Assembly (NCBI RefSeq): GCF_008329645.1
Contig: NZ_CP043474.1
Coordinates: 558,001-622,000, forward strand
From: Mycolicibacterium grossiae
GTDB lineage: Bacteria > Actinomycetota > Actinomycetes > Mycobacteriales > Mycobacteriaceae
Direction: 5' to 3'
DNA: 64,000 nt
Positions 1 through 9,175 of the stretch are shown here, one piece after another (the first letter of the stretch is position 1; each line of letters opens with the position of its first letter). A program made the position numbers and the translations under genes. The notes under the pieces were generated by a model. The model saw only the letters and a program-made list of their open reading frames with translations, did not search any database and was not told where the DNA came from.

Positions 1-847
1 GTAGCTCGCCGAGCATCCGTACGCCCTCCTCCAGTTCGACCAGTGCAACGACGAACGGCAGGCTGCGGCCCGGGACCTTCGGCGCGTGATGCACGACGTA
101 GCTGAACACGGTCCCGGTGCCGGAGGACACGACGTAGTCGATCGGTGCCTGGCTGTCCTGCCAGACCGCGGGAACCGGCGGGTGTTGCAGCGTTCCGTCG
201 GAGCGGCGTTGGATCCGCAGTTCGTGGGCGTTGACGCCATCCCAGAAGAACTGGGTGTCCTTCGACGAGGCCGGACGCATCAGCAGGTCGGGATCGAGGT
301 CGTCGGGCACCTCCGGTTTCGCCGCCGCACGCGGAGCGAACTTCATGATGCGCCAATTCATCTCGGCGACGGTCTCACCCTCGTCGACCGTCCAGGTGAT
401 CAGTTGGTTGATGAAGTAACCCTCGCCCAGCGCCGTCTGCTTCGGCCCCACCACGTCGGTGATCTCGGCGTGGATGGTCAGTTCCTCGCCCGGCTGCAGA
501 TACCGGTGGTAGGTCTGCTCGCAGTTGGTGGCCACGACGCCCACGTAACCGGCGTCGTCGAACAACTGCATCATCTTCGACAACGGATCGTCGTCCGATC
601 GCCCCTCACCGAGACCGCCCATCGTCCACACCTGGATCATCGCCGGCGGTGCGACGATGCCCGGATGCCCTGCGGCGCGGGCCGCCTCCTCGTCGACGTA
701 GATCGGGTTGCGGTCACCGAGGGCGTCGACCCAGTGGTGGATCATCGGGCGGTTGACCGGGTCGCGGCCGGTGCGCGGCGCGCTCCTGCCCTCGGCGGTG
801 ATCTTCTCGATGTCCGGCCGCAGATCCGCGGCGGAAGAGGCGGTCAC
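1..847 (-). CDS. chsH2: ChsH2, MaoC/OB-fold subunit of sterol side-chain enoyl-CoA hydratase (3' end outside window)
   Basis: With ChsH1 this protein is known to hydrate the 17,20-unsaturated three-carbon side-chain CoA ester in the last round of cholesterol side-chain degradation. The visible 282 codons follow the Rv3542c pattern: an N-terminal hot-dog (MaoC-like) part, then the start of a DUF35/OB-fold part with the motif VVSSGTGTVFSYVVHH. The C-terminus lies beyond base 1. The start is GTG at 847; it overlaps the TGA of chsE2 as GTGA, so the two genes are translationally coupled. It is the last visible gene of a minus-strand operon cyp125-chsE1-chsE2-chsH2. Family assignment is firm. Confidence 0.9.
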   Translation of the reverse strand, partial: MTASSAADLRPDIEKITAEGRSAPRTGRDPVNRPMIHHWVDALGDRNPIYVDEEAARAAGHPGIVAPPAMIQVWTMGGLGEGRSDDDPLSKMMQLFDDAGYVGVVATNCEQTYHRYLQPGEELTIHAEITDVVGPKQTALGEGYFINQLITWTVDEGETVAEMNWRIMKFAPRAAAKPEVPDDLDPDLLMRPASSKDTQFFWDGVNAHELRIQRRSDGTLQHPPVPAVWQDSQAPIDYVVSSGTGTVFSYVVHHAPKVPGRSLPFVVALVELEEGVRMLGEL

Positions 848-2019
848 CGCGGCACCCTCGGCACCTTCAGGCCCGCCGCGGCGATCATCTCCCGCATCAC
901 CTCGTTGACGCCGCCACCGAAGGTGATGACGAGGTTGCGCTTGGTCTGACTGTCCAGCCACTCCAGCAGTTCGGCGGTCTCGGGCTCGGCCGGATTGCCG
1001 TACTTGCCGACGACCTCCTCGGCGAGACGGCCGACCTTCTGGATCCGCTCGGTGCCGAACACCTTGGTGGCGGCCGCATCCGCGACGTTGATCTCCTCGC
1101 CGCCCGCAGCGACCTGCCAGTTGAGCAGCTCGTTGATCCGCCAGATCGCCTTGATCTCGCCGAGCAGGCGCTTCACGTCGTCGTGGTCGAGCGGTGTGAC
1201 GCCGTCACCGCCGGGCTTGGACGCCCAGGCGTGCACGCGGTCGTACACGCTGGCCACCTTGCCTGCCGGGCCCAGCATGACGCGCTCGTGGTTGAGCTGC
1301 GTGGTGATCAGCCGCCATCCGCCGTTCTCCTCGCCCACCAGCATGTCGGCGGGGACGCGGACGTCGTTGAAGTAGGTGGCGTTGGTGTGGTGGGCGCCGT
1401 CGGACAGGATGATCGGCGTCCAGGAGTAGCCGGGGTCGGTGGTGTCGACGATGAGGATCGAGATGCCCTTGTGCTTGACGGCTTCCGGATCCGTCCGCAC
1501 GGCGAGCCACAGGTAATCGGCGTCGTGGCCGCCGGTGGTCCAGATCTTCTGGCCGTTGACTACGTAATACTCGCCGGCCTCATCGCTTCGCCGAACGGCG
1601 CTGGTGCGCAACGACGCGAGATCGGTACCGGCCTCCGGTTCGGAGTAGCCGATCGCGAAGTGGATCTCACCGGCGAGGATCCCCGGCAGGAACTTCTTCT
1701 TCTGCAGTTCCGTGCCGTAGACCTGCAGGGTGGGTCCGACGGTCTGCAACGTCACGGCGGGCAGCGGCACGTCGGCGCGCGCGGCCTCGTTGACGAAGAT
1801 CTGCTGCTCGATGGGACCGAAGCCCAGGCCGCCGAACTTCTTCGGCCAGCCGACGCCCAGCTTGCCGTCGGACCCCATCCGCTTGATGATCGCCCGGTAG
1901 GCCTTGCCGTGCCGGTCGACCTCCATCTCCTTCGCCTCCTCGGGCGAGATGAGGGTCGAGAAGTACTGCCGCAGTTCGGCTTGCAGTTGCCGCTGCTCCG
2001 GAGTCAGTTCGATGAACAC
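844..2019 (-). CDS. chsE2: ChsE2 (FadE29), acyl-CoA dehydrogenase subunit for the C3 side chain
   Basis: This is the FadE29-type subunit that pairs with ChsE1 to form a heterotetrameric acyl-CoA dehydrogenase. The complex introduces a double bond into the 3-oxo-4-pregnene-20-carboxyl-CoA side chain. The 391-residue product has the complete acyl-CoA dehydrogenase fold, including the substrate/FAD segment IGYSEPEAGTDLASLRT and a C-terminal FGGGVNEVMREMIA stretch. The GTG start at 2019 gives MFIELTPEQRQLQAEL, which matches the family N-terminus; longer upstream readings do not. The gene lies 5 nt after chsE1 and overlaps chsH2 by 4 nt. Confidence 0.93.
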   Translation of the reverse strand: MFIELTPEQRQLQAELRQYFSTLISPEEAKEMEVDRHGKAYRAIIKRMGSDGKLGVGWPKKFGGLGFGPIEQQIFVNEAARADVPLPAVTLQTVGPTLQVYGTELQKKKFLPGILAGEIHFAIGYSEPEAGTDLASLRTSAVRRSDEAGEYYVVNGQKIWTTGGHDADYLWLAVRTDPEAVKHKGISILIVDTTDPGYSWTPIILSDGAHHTNATYFNDVRVPADMLVGEENGGWRLITTQLNHERVMLGPAGKVASVYDRVHAWASKPGGDGVTPLDHDDVKRLLGEIKAIWRINELLNWQVAAGGEEINVADAAATKVFGTERIQKVGRLAEEVVGKYGNPAEPETAELLEWLDSQTKRNLVITFGGGVNEVMREMIAAAGLKVPRVPR

Positions 2020-2024
2020 GTGAC

Positions 2025-3089
2025 CTATCTCCCGTCGCTTCGCTCGCCCAGTGAGAGTTCCTCGGGGCTCTCCCCGCCCAGCGCCGACCCCACCAGATCG
2101 AGGCGATGCGACGGGCCGCCCAGCAGTCGGGTCAGGTCCTTGATGGACGAGTAATACCGGTTCATGGGATAGGTGATGTCCATGCCCATGCCGCCGTGCA
2201 GGTGGTGGCACGTCTGCATCACCGGGGGCGCCTGCGAGGTGAGCCAGTAGCCGAGCACGTCGAGATCGGCGTCGGCGTCCCATCCCTCGGCAAGCCGCCA
2301 CGCGACCGAGGTCGCCGCCAGCGTCAGGGTGCGGGAGGCGATGTAGACCTCGGCGAGTTGCGCCGCGACGGTCTGGAACGTCGACAGGGGCCGGCCGAAC
2401 TGGTGGCGGTTGGACACGTAGTCGGCCGTCAGCCGCAACGCGCCCGCCACCAACCCCGCGGCGAAGGCGCCGGTCGCCGCCAGCGCGAGCCGGTTGACGC
2501 GGCGCACGGCGTCGTCACCGGCGATCACGTCCGCGTCGGATACCGCGACGTCGTCGAAGGTCACCACGTATTCCTCGGACCCGTTGGCCGTCGGTGTCTT
2601 GGTGAGCGTCACGCCCTCGGCCGTCGGCGCCACCACGGCCACGCCGGCGGCCGTCGTCACCACCAGGTAGGCGGCTTGCTCGGCATACGGCACGCCGACC
2701 TTCGTCCCGGTGAGGCGGCCCTCGCTCAGCGACGTCGCGGGACGGTCGGGCAGCGAGCTGCCCGGTTCGTTGAGCGCAGCGCTCAGCGCACCGCCGGAGC
2801 CGACGCCGGCGAGGTAGCGGTCCTGCTGGTCGGCGGAGGCGACGTCGAGCAGGGGAAGCAACGCCAGGCCGAGGGTCGCCAGGGCGGGACTGACGGTCCC
2901 GTGGCGGCCGATCTCCATCAGCGCCGTGGTGATCTCGGGCAGCCCGAGACCGTCGCCGCCGAGGCGCTCGGGAACCCCGAACCCGAGGACACCGCCATCG
3001 ATCAGGCCCTGCCAGCTGTTCTCCCGGCCGAGCGCCGACGTCACCACGTCGGCGACGGCCAGCTGTCCTTCGTCTGGGCTGAAGTCCAC
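2025..3089 (-). CDS. chsE1: ChsE1 (FadE28), partner subunit of ChsE2
   Basis: The 354-residue product is the FadE28-type half of the alpha2beta2 sterol acyl-CoA dehydrogenase. It starts MDFSPDEGQLAVADVV. It carries the C-terminal acyl-CoA dehydrogenase helices, including NRHQFGRPLSTFQTVAAQLA and the motif HHLHGGMGMDITYPM. In characterised heteromeric sterol dehydrogenases the two halves share the FAD site, so it probably has no activity alone. It lies between cyp125 (43-nt gap) and chsE2 (5-nt gap) in one minus-strand operon. An upstream KstR operator in front of cyp125 probably controls all of them. Confidence 0.92.
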   Translation of the reverse strand: MDFSPDEGQLAVADVVTSALGRENSWQGLIDGGVLGFGVPERLGGDGLGLPEITTALMEIGRHGTVSPALATLGLALLPLLDVASADQQDRYLAGVGSGGALSAALNEPGSSLPDRPATSLSEGRLTGTKVGVPYAEQAAYLVVTTAAGVAVVAPTAEGVTLTKTPTANGSEEYVVTFDDVAVSDADVIAGDDAVRRVNRLALAATGAFAAGLVAGALRLTADYVSNRHQFGRPLSTFQTVAAQLAEVYIASRTLTLAATSVAWRLAEGWDADADLDVLGYWLTSQAPPVMQTCHHLHGGMGMDITYPMNRYYSSIKDLTRLLGGPSHRLDLVGSALGGESPEELSLGERSDGR

Positions 3090-3132
3090 TCGAATCCTCC
3101 TTGATCCGCCGGTGTCTCGACCTGGGTCCGAC

Positions 3133-4371
3133 CTACGCGGTGACCGCGCCCTTGCCGGTGTAGTCCACCTGCCAGTGCTTGATGCCGTTGAGCCAGCCGG
3201 ACTTCAACCGCTCGGGCTCGCCGATTGGCTTCAGGTCGGGCATCGCGTCCGCCACGGCGTTGAAGATGAGGTTGATCGTCATGCGCGCCAGGTTGGCGCC
3301 GATGCAGTAGTGCGCGCCCGTGCCGCCGAACCCGACGTGCGGGTTGGGGCTGCGCAGGATGTCGAACTGGTGCGGCTCGTCGAAGACCTCTTCGTCGAAG
3401 TTCGCCGAGCGGTAGGACATCACGACGCGCTGGCCCTTCGAGATGCGGACGCCGCCGAGGTCGACGTCCTCGAGCGCGGTGCGCTGGAAGGCCGACACCG
3501 GCGTCGCCCAGCGGACGATCTCGTCGGCCGCCGTGCCGGGCCGCTCCTTCTTGTACAGCTCCCACTGCTCGGGGAACTGCGAGAAGGCGATCATGCCGTG
3601 CGTGATGGAGTTGCGGGTGGTCTCGTTGCCCGCCACCGCGAGCATCACGACGAAGAAGCCGAACTCGTCGTCGGAGAGCTTCTCGCCCTCCACGTCGGCC
3701 TCGATGAGCTGCGTGACGATGTCGTCGGTCGGGTTCTTGGACCGCTCCTCGGCCATCTTCATCGCATAGGTGATGAGTTCGAACGACGACATCGCGGGAT
3801 CCACGTCGGCGTATTCGGGATCCTCGCCGGCGGTCATCTCGTTCGACCAGCGGAACAGCTTGTCGCGGTCCTCCTGCGGCACGCCCAGTAGGCCGGCGAT
3901 GGCCTGCAGCGGCAGCTCGCAGGACACCTGCTCGACGAAGTCGCCGGTGCCCTCCGCGGCCGCGGTCTCGGCGATCCGCTGGGCGCGGCTGCGCAGTTCC
4001 TCCTCCAGCCGTCCGACCGCACGCGGGGTGAACCCGCGGGAGATGATCTTCCGCAGCCGGGTGTGCTGGGGGGCGTCCATGTTCAACAGCACGGCCTTCT
4101 GCAGGTCGATCGCGTCGCGCGTCATGTCCTGCGGCCACGTCGGGATCGCACCGTCGGGCGAGCTGCCGAACACGTCGTTGCGCTTCGACACCTCCTTGAC
4201 GTCCGCGTGCTTGGTCACCAGCCAGTAGCCCTTGTCGCCGAAACCGCCGGTCCCACCGGGCACGTCGACCCAGTGGATCGGCTCGGACGCGCGCAGCTCC
4301 GCCAGTTCCTCGACGGGCAGCCGCTCGAGGTTGAGTGTCGCGTCCAGGAAGTCGAAGTCAGAGGGGATCAT
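3133..4371 (-). CDS. cyp125: CYP125, steroid C26/C27 monooxygenase
   Basis: CYP125 oxidises the terminal methyl of cholesterol or cholest-4-en-3-one, the step that starts side-chain degradation. The product shows the I-helix motif VAGNETTRNS, the ExxR motif in DEIVRWATP, and the heme-thiolate loop FGGTGAHYCIGANLAR. The stretch MDAPQHTRLRKIISRGFTPRAVGRLEEEL is close to the M. tuberculosis enzyme (first 20 residues MDAPQHTRLRKIISRGFTPR). I chose ATG at 4371, where the sequence continues as IPSDFDFLDATLNLERLP, giving 412 residues; an in-frame extension to 4476 reads through the KstR operator. It is the first gene of the operon that continues into chsE1, chsE2 and chsH2. Confidence 0.93.
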   Translation of the reverse strand: MIPSDFDFLDATLNLERLPVEELAELRASEPIHWVDVPGGTGGFGDKGYWLVTKHADVKEVSKRNDVFGSSPDGAIPTWPQDMTRDAIDLQKAVLLNMDAPQHTRLRKIISRGFTPRAVGRLEEELRSRAQRIAETAAAEGTGDFVEQVSCELPLQAIAGLLGVPQEDRDKLFRWSNEMTAGEDPEYADVDPAMSSFELITYAMKMAEERSKNPTDDIVTQLIEADVEGEKLSDDEFGFFVVMLAVAGNETTRNSITHGMIAFSQFPEQWELYKKERPGTAADEIVRWATPVSAFQRTALEDVDLGGVRISKGQRVVMSYRSANFDEEVFDEPHQFDILRSPNPHVGFGGTGAHYCIGANLARMTINLIFNAVADAMPDLKPIGEPERLKSGWLNGIKHWQVDYTGKGAVTA

Positions 4372-4415
4372 GTGGGTGGTCGCCCTTCCGGCGGGCACCG
4401 CGGCCCGCCTCGATT

Positions 4416-4429
4416 TGCAACGTGTTCTA
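4416..4429. promoter_or_regulatory. KstR operator upstream of cyp125
   Basis: The bases TGCAACGTGTTCTA match the KstR motif TnnAACnnGTTnnA at every fixed position. The site lies 44 bp before the cyp125 start and 66 bp before the fadA5-side site. Binding would repress cyp125-chsE1-chsE2-chsH2 until sterol CoA esters release KstR. The assignment rests on motif recognition and gene context. Confidence 0.85.
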
Positions 4430-4494
4430 GTCACAGTAAAACACGGCTTCTGGGCTGATGAAAGGCAGGTCATCACCCTTGCTTGTCAGAGTAA

Positions 4495-4508
4495 TGAAAC
4501 GTGTTCTA
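4495..4508. promoter_or_regulatory. KstR operator overlapping the fadA5 -10 box
   Basis: The bases TGAAACGTGTTCTA match the KstR motif perfectly. The last two bases are also the first two bases of a TAGCCT -10 box (4507-4512). That box lies 6 nt before the fadA5 ATG, so the fadA5 transcript is predicted to be leaderless and directly blocked by KstR. Confidence 0.87.
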
Positions 4509-4509
4509 G

Positions 4510-5682
<1,173 letters not shown>

Positions 5683-5688
5683 GGTCGG

Positions 5689-6549
5689 ATGCCCACCGTC
5701 ACCGACGCGCAGCTCGTCGACGCGGCGCGTGCCTACGTCCGCGCGCTGGCCGACCACCGTGCCGACGACGTGCCGTTCGCCCCGGACTGCACCCGCGTCG
5801 AACTCGGGCTGAAGACGGGTTTCTCCGCGAAACACCTGCGTCGCAGCCTCAATCGCGGTGTGCAGTACCGGGTCATCGCCGCGACCACGGATCCGGACTG
5901 CACCGTCACCGACGGTGCGGTGCGTGCCCGCTTCGACGTCATCACCAAGCCGACGCTGGCGGGGCGGCGGGTGTGCGCACACGTCGACGAGACGTTCACG
6001 TTCACCGCGGACGGCCGCATCCAGCACATCCGCGCCGACATCCGCCCCTTCGTCCAGCGATGGGTTCGCCCCATGGCAGAAGCGTCTCGGCCCCTGAGCC
6101 CCAAGCAGATCCAGAGCCTCAACTCGGCGAAGGTCGGCACCGCCATCAAGTGGATGTCGAAGGCGCAGACCTGGATCTTCAAGAAGTCGAACGGCAAGCT
6201 CGGCAACACGTTCCTCCGCGGTACCGAGGTCGGCATCCTCACCACGACCGGGCGGAAGTCCGGTGAGCCCCGGGACAGCCCGCTGCTGTTCCTACAGGAG
6301 GGCGAACGCATCGTGTTGGTCGCCTCGCAGGGCGGCCGCGCCACCGACCCGATGTGGTACCTCAACCTGAAGGCCAACCCGCGCATCACCTTTCAGACCA
6401 AGCGCGGCCGCTACGCACTGACAGCACGCGATGCCACGGACGCCGAGCGCGACGAGTACTGGCCCAAGCTCGACGCCATGTATCCCGACTTCGCGAACTA
6501 CCGGTCCTACACCGACCGCAAGATCCCGATCGTCATCTGCGACCCCTAG
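5689..6549 (+). CDS. Ddn-family F420-dependent nitroreductase fused to an N-terminal NTF2/SnoaL-like domain
   Basis: Residues about 129-286 form a Ddn-type deazaflavin (F420)-binding split-barrel domain. Its family motifs are LTTTGRKSGEPR, MWYLNLKANP and TARDATDAERDEYWP, with the typical end IPIVICDP. Residues 1-125 resemble a small NTF2/SnoaL-like (DUF8021-type) fold. The frame is open through the junction without a stop. A Met at 6073 (MAEASRPLSPKQ) could start a stand-alone Ddn of ordinary length, so internal initiation is possible. The gene follows fadA5 by 6 nt and sits where ddn (Rv3547) lies in M. tuberculosis. The substrate is unknown; F420 use is inferred from the family. Confidence 0.8.
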   Translation: MPTVTDAQLVDAARAYVRALADHRADDVPFAPDCTRVELGLKTGFSAKHLRRSLNRGVQYRVIAATTDPDCTVTDGAVRARFDVITKPTLAGRRVCAHVDETFTFTADGRIQHIRADIRPFVQRWVRPMAEASRPLSPKQIQSLNSAKVGTAIKWMSKAQTWIFKKSNGKLGNTFLRGTEVGILTTTGRKSGEPRDSPLLFLQEGERIVLVASQGGRATDPMWYLNLKANPRITFQTKRGRYALTARDATDAERDEYWPKLDAMYPDFANYRSYTDRKIPIVICDP

Positions 6550-6558
6550 CCCCACCGC

Positions 6559-7722
6559 CTAGGAGGCGCCGAGCGTCACCACCGTGACGTCCGGCGGTGC
6601 ACCGACCCGCACGGGCGGACCCCAGAAGCCGGCGCCCCGGGACACGTAGAGCTGCGTACCGTCGACCGTGGACAATCCGGCCAGCGACGGCTGCACCAGC
6701 CGCACCACCTCGTGAAACGGCCACATCTGCCCACCGTGGGTGTGCCCGGACAGCTGGAGGTCGACGCCGTGCGCGGCCGCGTCGGACACCTGGACGGGCT
6801 GGTGAGCGAGCAGCACCGTCGGGCGTGCCGAGTCGGTCGCGGCGAGCGCGCGGTCGAAGTCCGGTCCGTCGCCGATCCGTGCGCCGCCGATGTCGTTGAC
6901 GCCGGCGAGGTCGAAGGCCGCACTGCCGCGCCGGATCACGGTGCTCTCGTTGCGCAGCGGCTGCACTCCCAATCGCTCGAGTCCGCGCAGCCATTCGGCG
7001 GTGTCGTCGACGAAGTACTCGTGGTTGCCGGTGACGAAGAAGGCGCCGTCGCGCGACGACAGATCGCGCAGTGGCGCCGCGGCGCCGCCCAGCTCGCCGA
7101 CCGAGCCGTCGACCAGGTCACCGACCACCGCGACCAGATCGGCGTCGGCCGAGTTGATCACCTCGACGATGCGTTCGGTGTGGGCGCGTCCGGCGAGCGG
7201 GCCGAGGTGGATGTCGCTCACCACCGCGATGCGGTAGCCCTCGAACGCAGGGTCCAGTCGGCGCAGGCGTACCGGGACGCGCAGGAGGTTCGGCGGACCG
7301 AGCGCGGTGGCAGCGCCGTAGCCGACCAGACCGACCGAGGCCGCGCCCGCGGCGGCGGCCGTGGCGCGAGCGATGAAGACGCGGCGGTTGACGCCCGGCT
7401 CCGGGGCGTCGGGGGACGCCGGCGTCGAGCGCTTCGCCCATGGCCGCAGCAGGAGCCGGATCGGCTCGGCCACCAGTGCGGCCAGGAGCAGATAGGCGAC
7501 GACGGCGAGCCAGAGATAGCCGGGCCATGCCAGCCACGGCGGCTCGGCGACGTCGAGCATCCGGGGCACCACCAGCGTCCCGAACAGCAACAGGCCCAGC
7601 AGCACCAGCACCGCCGTGACGATGCGGCGCCCACGCCCGGGAGCCATGGTGCCCCGGACCAAGCGCCACCAGAGGTAGAGATGCCCCACTCCCAGCACGG
7701 CGGCCAGGATGACGATGAACAT
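6559..7722 (-). CDS. Membrane-anchored metallophosphoesterase (YkoQ/YaeI type)
   Basis: The 387-residue product has about three hydrophobic helices in its first 90 residues. A twin-arginine-like stretch NRRVFIARATAAAAGAA (about 112-128) follows, then a calcineurin-like phosphoesterase domain. The metal-binding motifs are complete: D170-I-H172, GD at 201-202, GNHEY at 232-236, His307 and GHTHGG at 326-331. Relatives include UDP-diacylglucosamine hydrolase-like and YkuE-type enzymes, but the substrate here cannot be read from sequence. I chose ATG at 7722 because GGAGG lies 5-6 nt upstream. It converges on the Ddn fusion gene with a 9-nt gap and is not a core sterol gene. Confidence 0.82.
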   Translation of the reverse strand: MFIVILAAVLGVGHLYLWWRLVRGTMAPGRGRRIVTAVLVLLGLLLFGTLVVPRMLDVAEPPWLAWPGYLWLAVVAYLLLAALVAEPIRLLLRPWAKRSTPASPDAPEPGVNRRVFIARATAAAAGAASVGLVGYGAATALGPPNLLRVPVRLRRLDPAFEGYRIAVVSDIHLGPLAGRAHTERIVEVINSADADLVAVVGDLVDGSVGELGGAAAPLRDLSSRDGAFFVTGNHEYFVDDTAEWLRGLERLGVQPLRNESTVIRRGSAAFDLAGVNDIGGARIGDGPDFDRALAATDSARPTVLLAHQPVQVSDAAAHGVDLQLSGHTHGGQMWPFHEVVRLVQPSLAGLSTVDGTQLYVSRGAGFWGPPVRVGAPPDVTVVTLGAS

Positions 7723-7812
7723 GCGGTCCTCCACGGGTCGGCGGACTGCCCAGCCTAGTTTTCGGTGCGGGCCGCCGGTTTGCCACCTGCGACGGCGGGC
7801 TAATCCGGCCGC

Positions 7813-8265
7813 ATGAGCGACGGCGCCAACCCGATCCGCAACTCCGGACTGACGGCCTGGTTGCTGAAGAACTTCTCCCGTGCGCACATCTGGGCCTATC
7901 AGCACACCGACGGACTGATCGGCTCCCGGCTGCTGTGGTTGCCCGCAGCGCTCATCACCACGACCGGCCGACGCAGCGGCAAGGAGCGCACGACGGCGAC
8001 GCTGTGCCTGATCGACGGCGACCGCGTGGTCCTGCCCGCGTCCTACGGCGGTCGCGACCACGACCCGGCGTGGTACCTCAACCTCAAGGAGCATCCCCGG
8101 GTCGAGGTGCAGTACGGCTCGCGCACCCGCGCGATGACGGCACGCGACGCGACGGACGACGAGCGGACGTCCTACTGGCCGCGCCTGACCCGGATGTACC
8201 CGCCCTACCGCAGCTACCGGGAGGCCGCCGACCGCGTCATCCCGCTCGTGGTCTGCGAACCCTAG
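7813..8265 (+). CDS. Ddn-family deazaflavin-dependent nitroreductase
   Basis: The 150-residue product is a stand-alone Ddn/Rv3547-type protein with LITTTGRRSGKERTTA, PAWYLNLKEHP and MTARDATDDERTSYWPRL. It ends IPLVVCEP. Family members bind F420 in a split beta-barrel and reduce quinones or nitro compounds; which substrate applies here is unknown. TAATCC lies 6 nt before the ATG, which points to a leaderless transcript. It is a second Ddn paralogue within 2 kb, separated from the first by the metallophosphoesterase gene. Its stop overlaps the stop of the convergent SDR gene by 4 nt. Confidence 0.83.
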   Translation: MSDGANPIRNSGLTAWLLKNFSRAHIWAYQHTDGLIGSRLLWLPAALITTTGRRSGKERTTATLCLIDGDRVVLPASYGGRDHDPAWYLNLKEHPRVEVQYGSRTRAMTARDATDDERTSYWPRLTRMYPPYRSYREAADRVIPLVVCEP

Positions 8266-9167
8266 GCGCCGAACACCGGCAGCGGGGTGCGGGAGGACGC
8301 GAGCAGGTCGGTCACCACCGGGCCGAGTTCGGCCGGGTCCCAACGGTTGCCCTTGTCGGCCTCGGCGCCCCGGGACCAACCCTCGGCCACGCGGATGATG
8401 CCGCCCTCGACCTCGAACACGCGGCCGGTGACCTCCCGCGACTCGACGCTGCCGAGCCAGACCACCAGCGGCGAGACGTTCTCCGGCGCCATGGCGTCGA
8501 ACGCCGCATCCTGCGTCGACATCATGTCCGCGAAGACCGTCTCGGTCATCCTGGTACGCGCCGACGGGGCGATCGCGTTCACGGTGACGCCGTAGCGCCC
8601 CATCTCGGCGGCGGCGACCAGCGTGAGCGCAGCGATGCCGGCCTTGGCGGCGCTGTAGTTGGCCTGTCCGACGCTTCCCTGCAGTCCCGCACCGGAACTG
8701 GTGTTGACGATGCGGGCGTCGCGGGTGTTGCCGGCCTTCGACTCCGCACGCCAGTAGGCGGCGGCGTGCCGCATGGTGGCGAAGTGGCCCTTGAGGTGGA
8801 CGGCGGTGACGGCGTCGAACTCCTCCTCGGAGGTGTTGGCGAACATGCGGTCTCGCACGATGCCGGCATTGTTCACCAGGACGTCGAGCGCGCCGAAGGC
8901 ATCGATGGCCGTCTGGATCAGCCCCTCGGCCTGAGCCCAGTCGGCGACGTTGGCGCCGCTGGTGACGGCTTGCCCTCCGGCAGCGGTGATCTCGTCCACG
9001 ACCGACTGGGCGGCACTGCCGCCTCCCGCGGGCGAGCCGTCGAGGCCGACGCCGATGTCGTTGACCACGACCCGCGCTCCCTCCGCGGCGAAGGCCAGCG
9101 CGTGCGCCCGGCCGATGCCGCCGCCGGCGCCCGTGACGATGACCGCGCGGCCGTCGAGCAATCCCAT
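8262..9167 (-). CDS. Short-chain dehydrogenase, Rv3548c type
   Basis: The 301-residue product is a classical SDR with the NAD-binding motif TGAGGGIG, LVNNAG, catalytic Ser157/158, Tyr171 and Lys175 (NYSAAKAG). A C-terminal extension SRGAEADKGNRWDP is typical of hydroxyacyl-CoA dehydrogenase-like members. In M. tuberculosis Rv3548c belongs to the KstR2 regulon for HIP (ring C/D) degradation, but its exact reaction is not established. AGGAG precedes the ATG at 9167. It follows the next SDR by 8 nt and would be transcribed from the KstR2-controlled promoter upstream of that gene. Confidence 0.87.
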   Translation of the reverse strand: MGLLDGRAVIVTGAGGGIGRAHALAFAAEGARVVVNDIGVGLDGSPAGGGSAAQSVVDEITAAGGQAVTSGANVADWAQAEGLIQTAIDAFGALDVLVNNAGIVRDRMFANTSEEEFDAVTAVHLKGHFATMRHAAAYWRAESKAGNTRDARIVNTSSGAGLQGSVGQANYSAAKAGIAALTLVAAAEMGRYGVTVNAIAPSARTRMTETVFADMMSTQDAAFDAMAPENVSPLVVWLGSVESREVTGRVFEVEGGIIRVAEGWSRGAEADKGNRWDPAELGPVVTDLLASSRTPLPVFGA

Positions 9168-9175
9168 GTCGTCTC

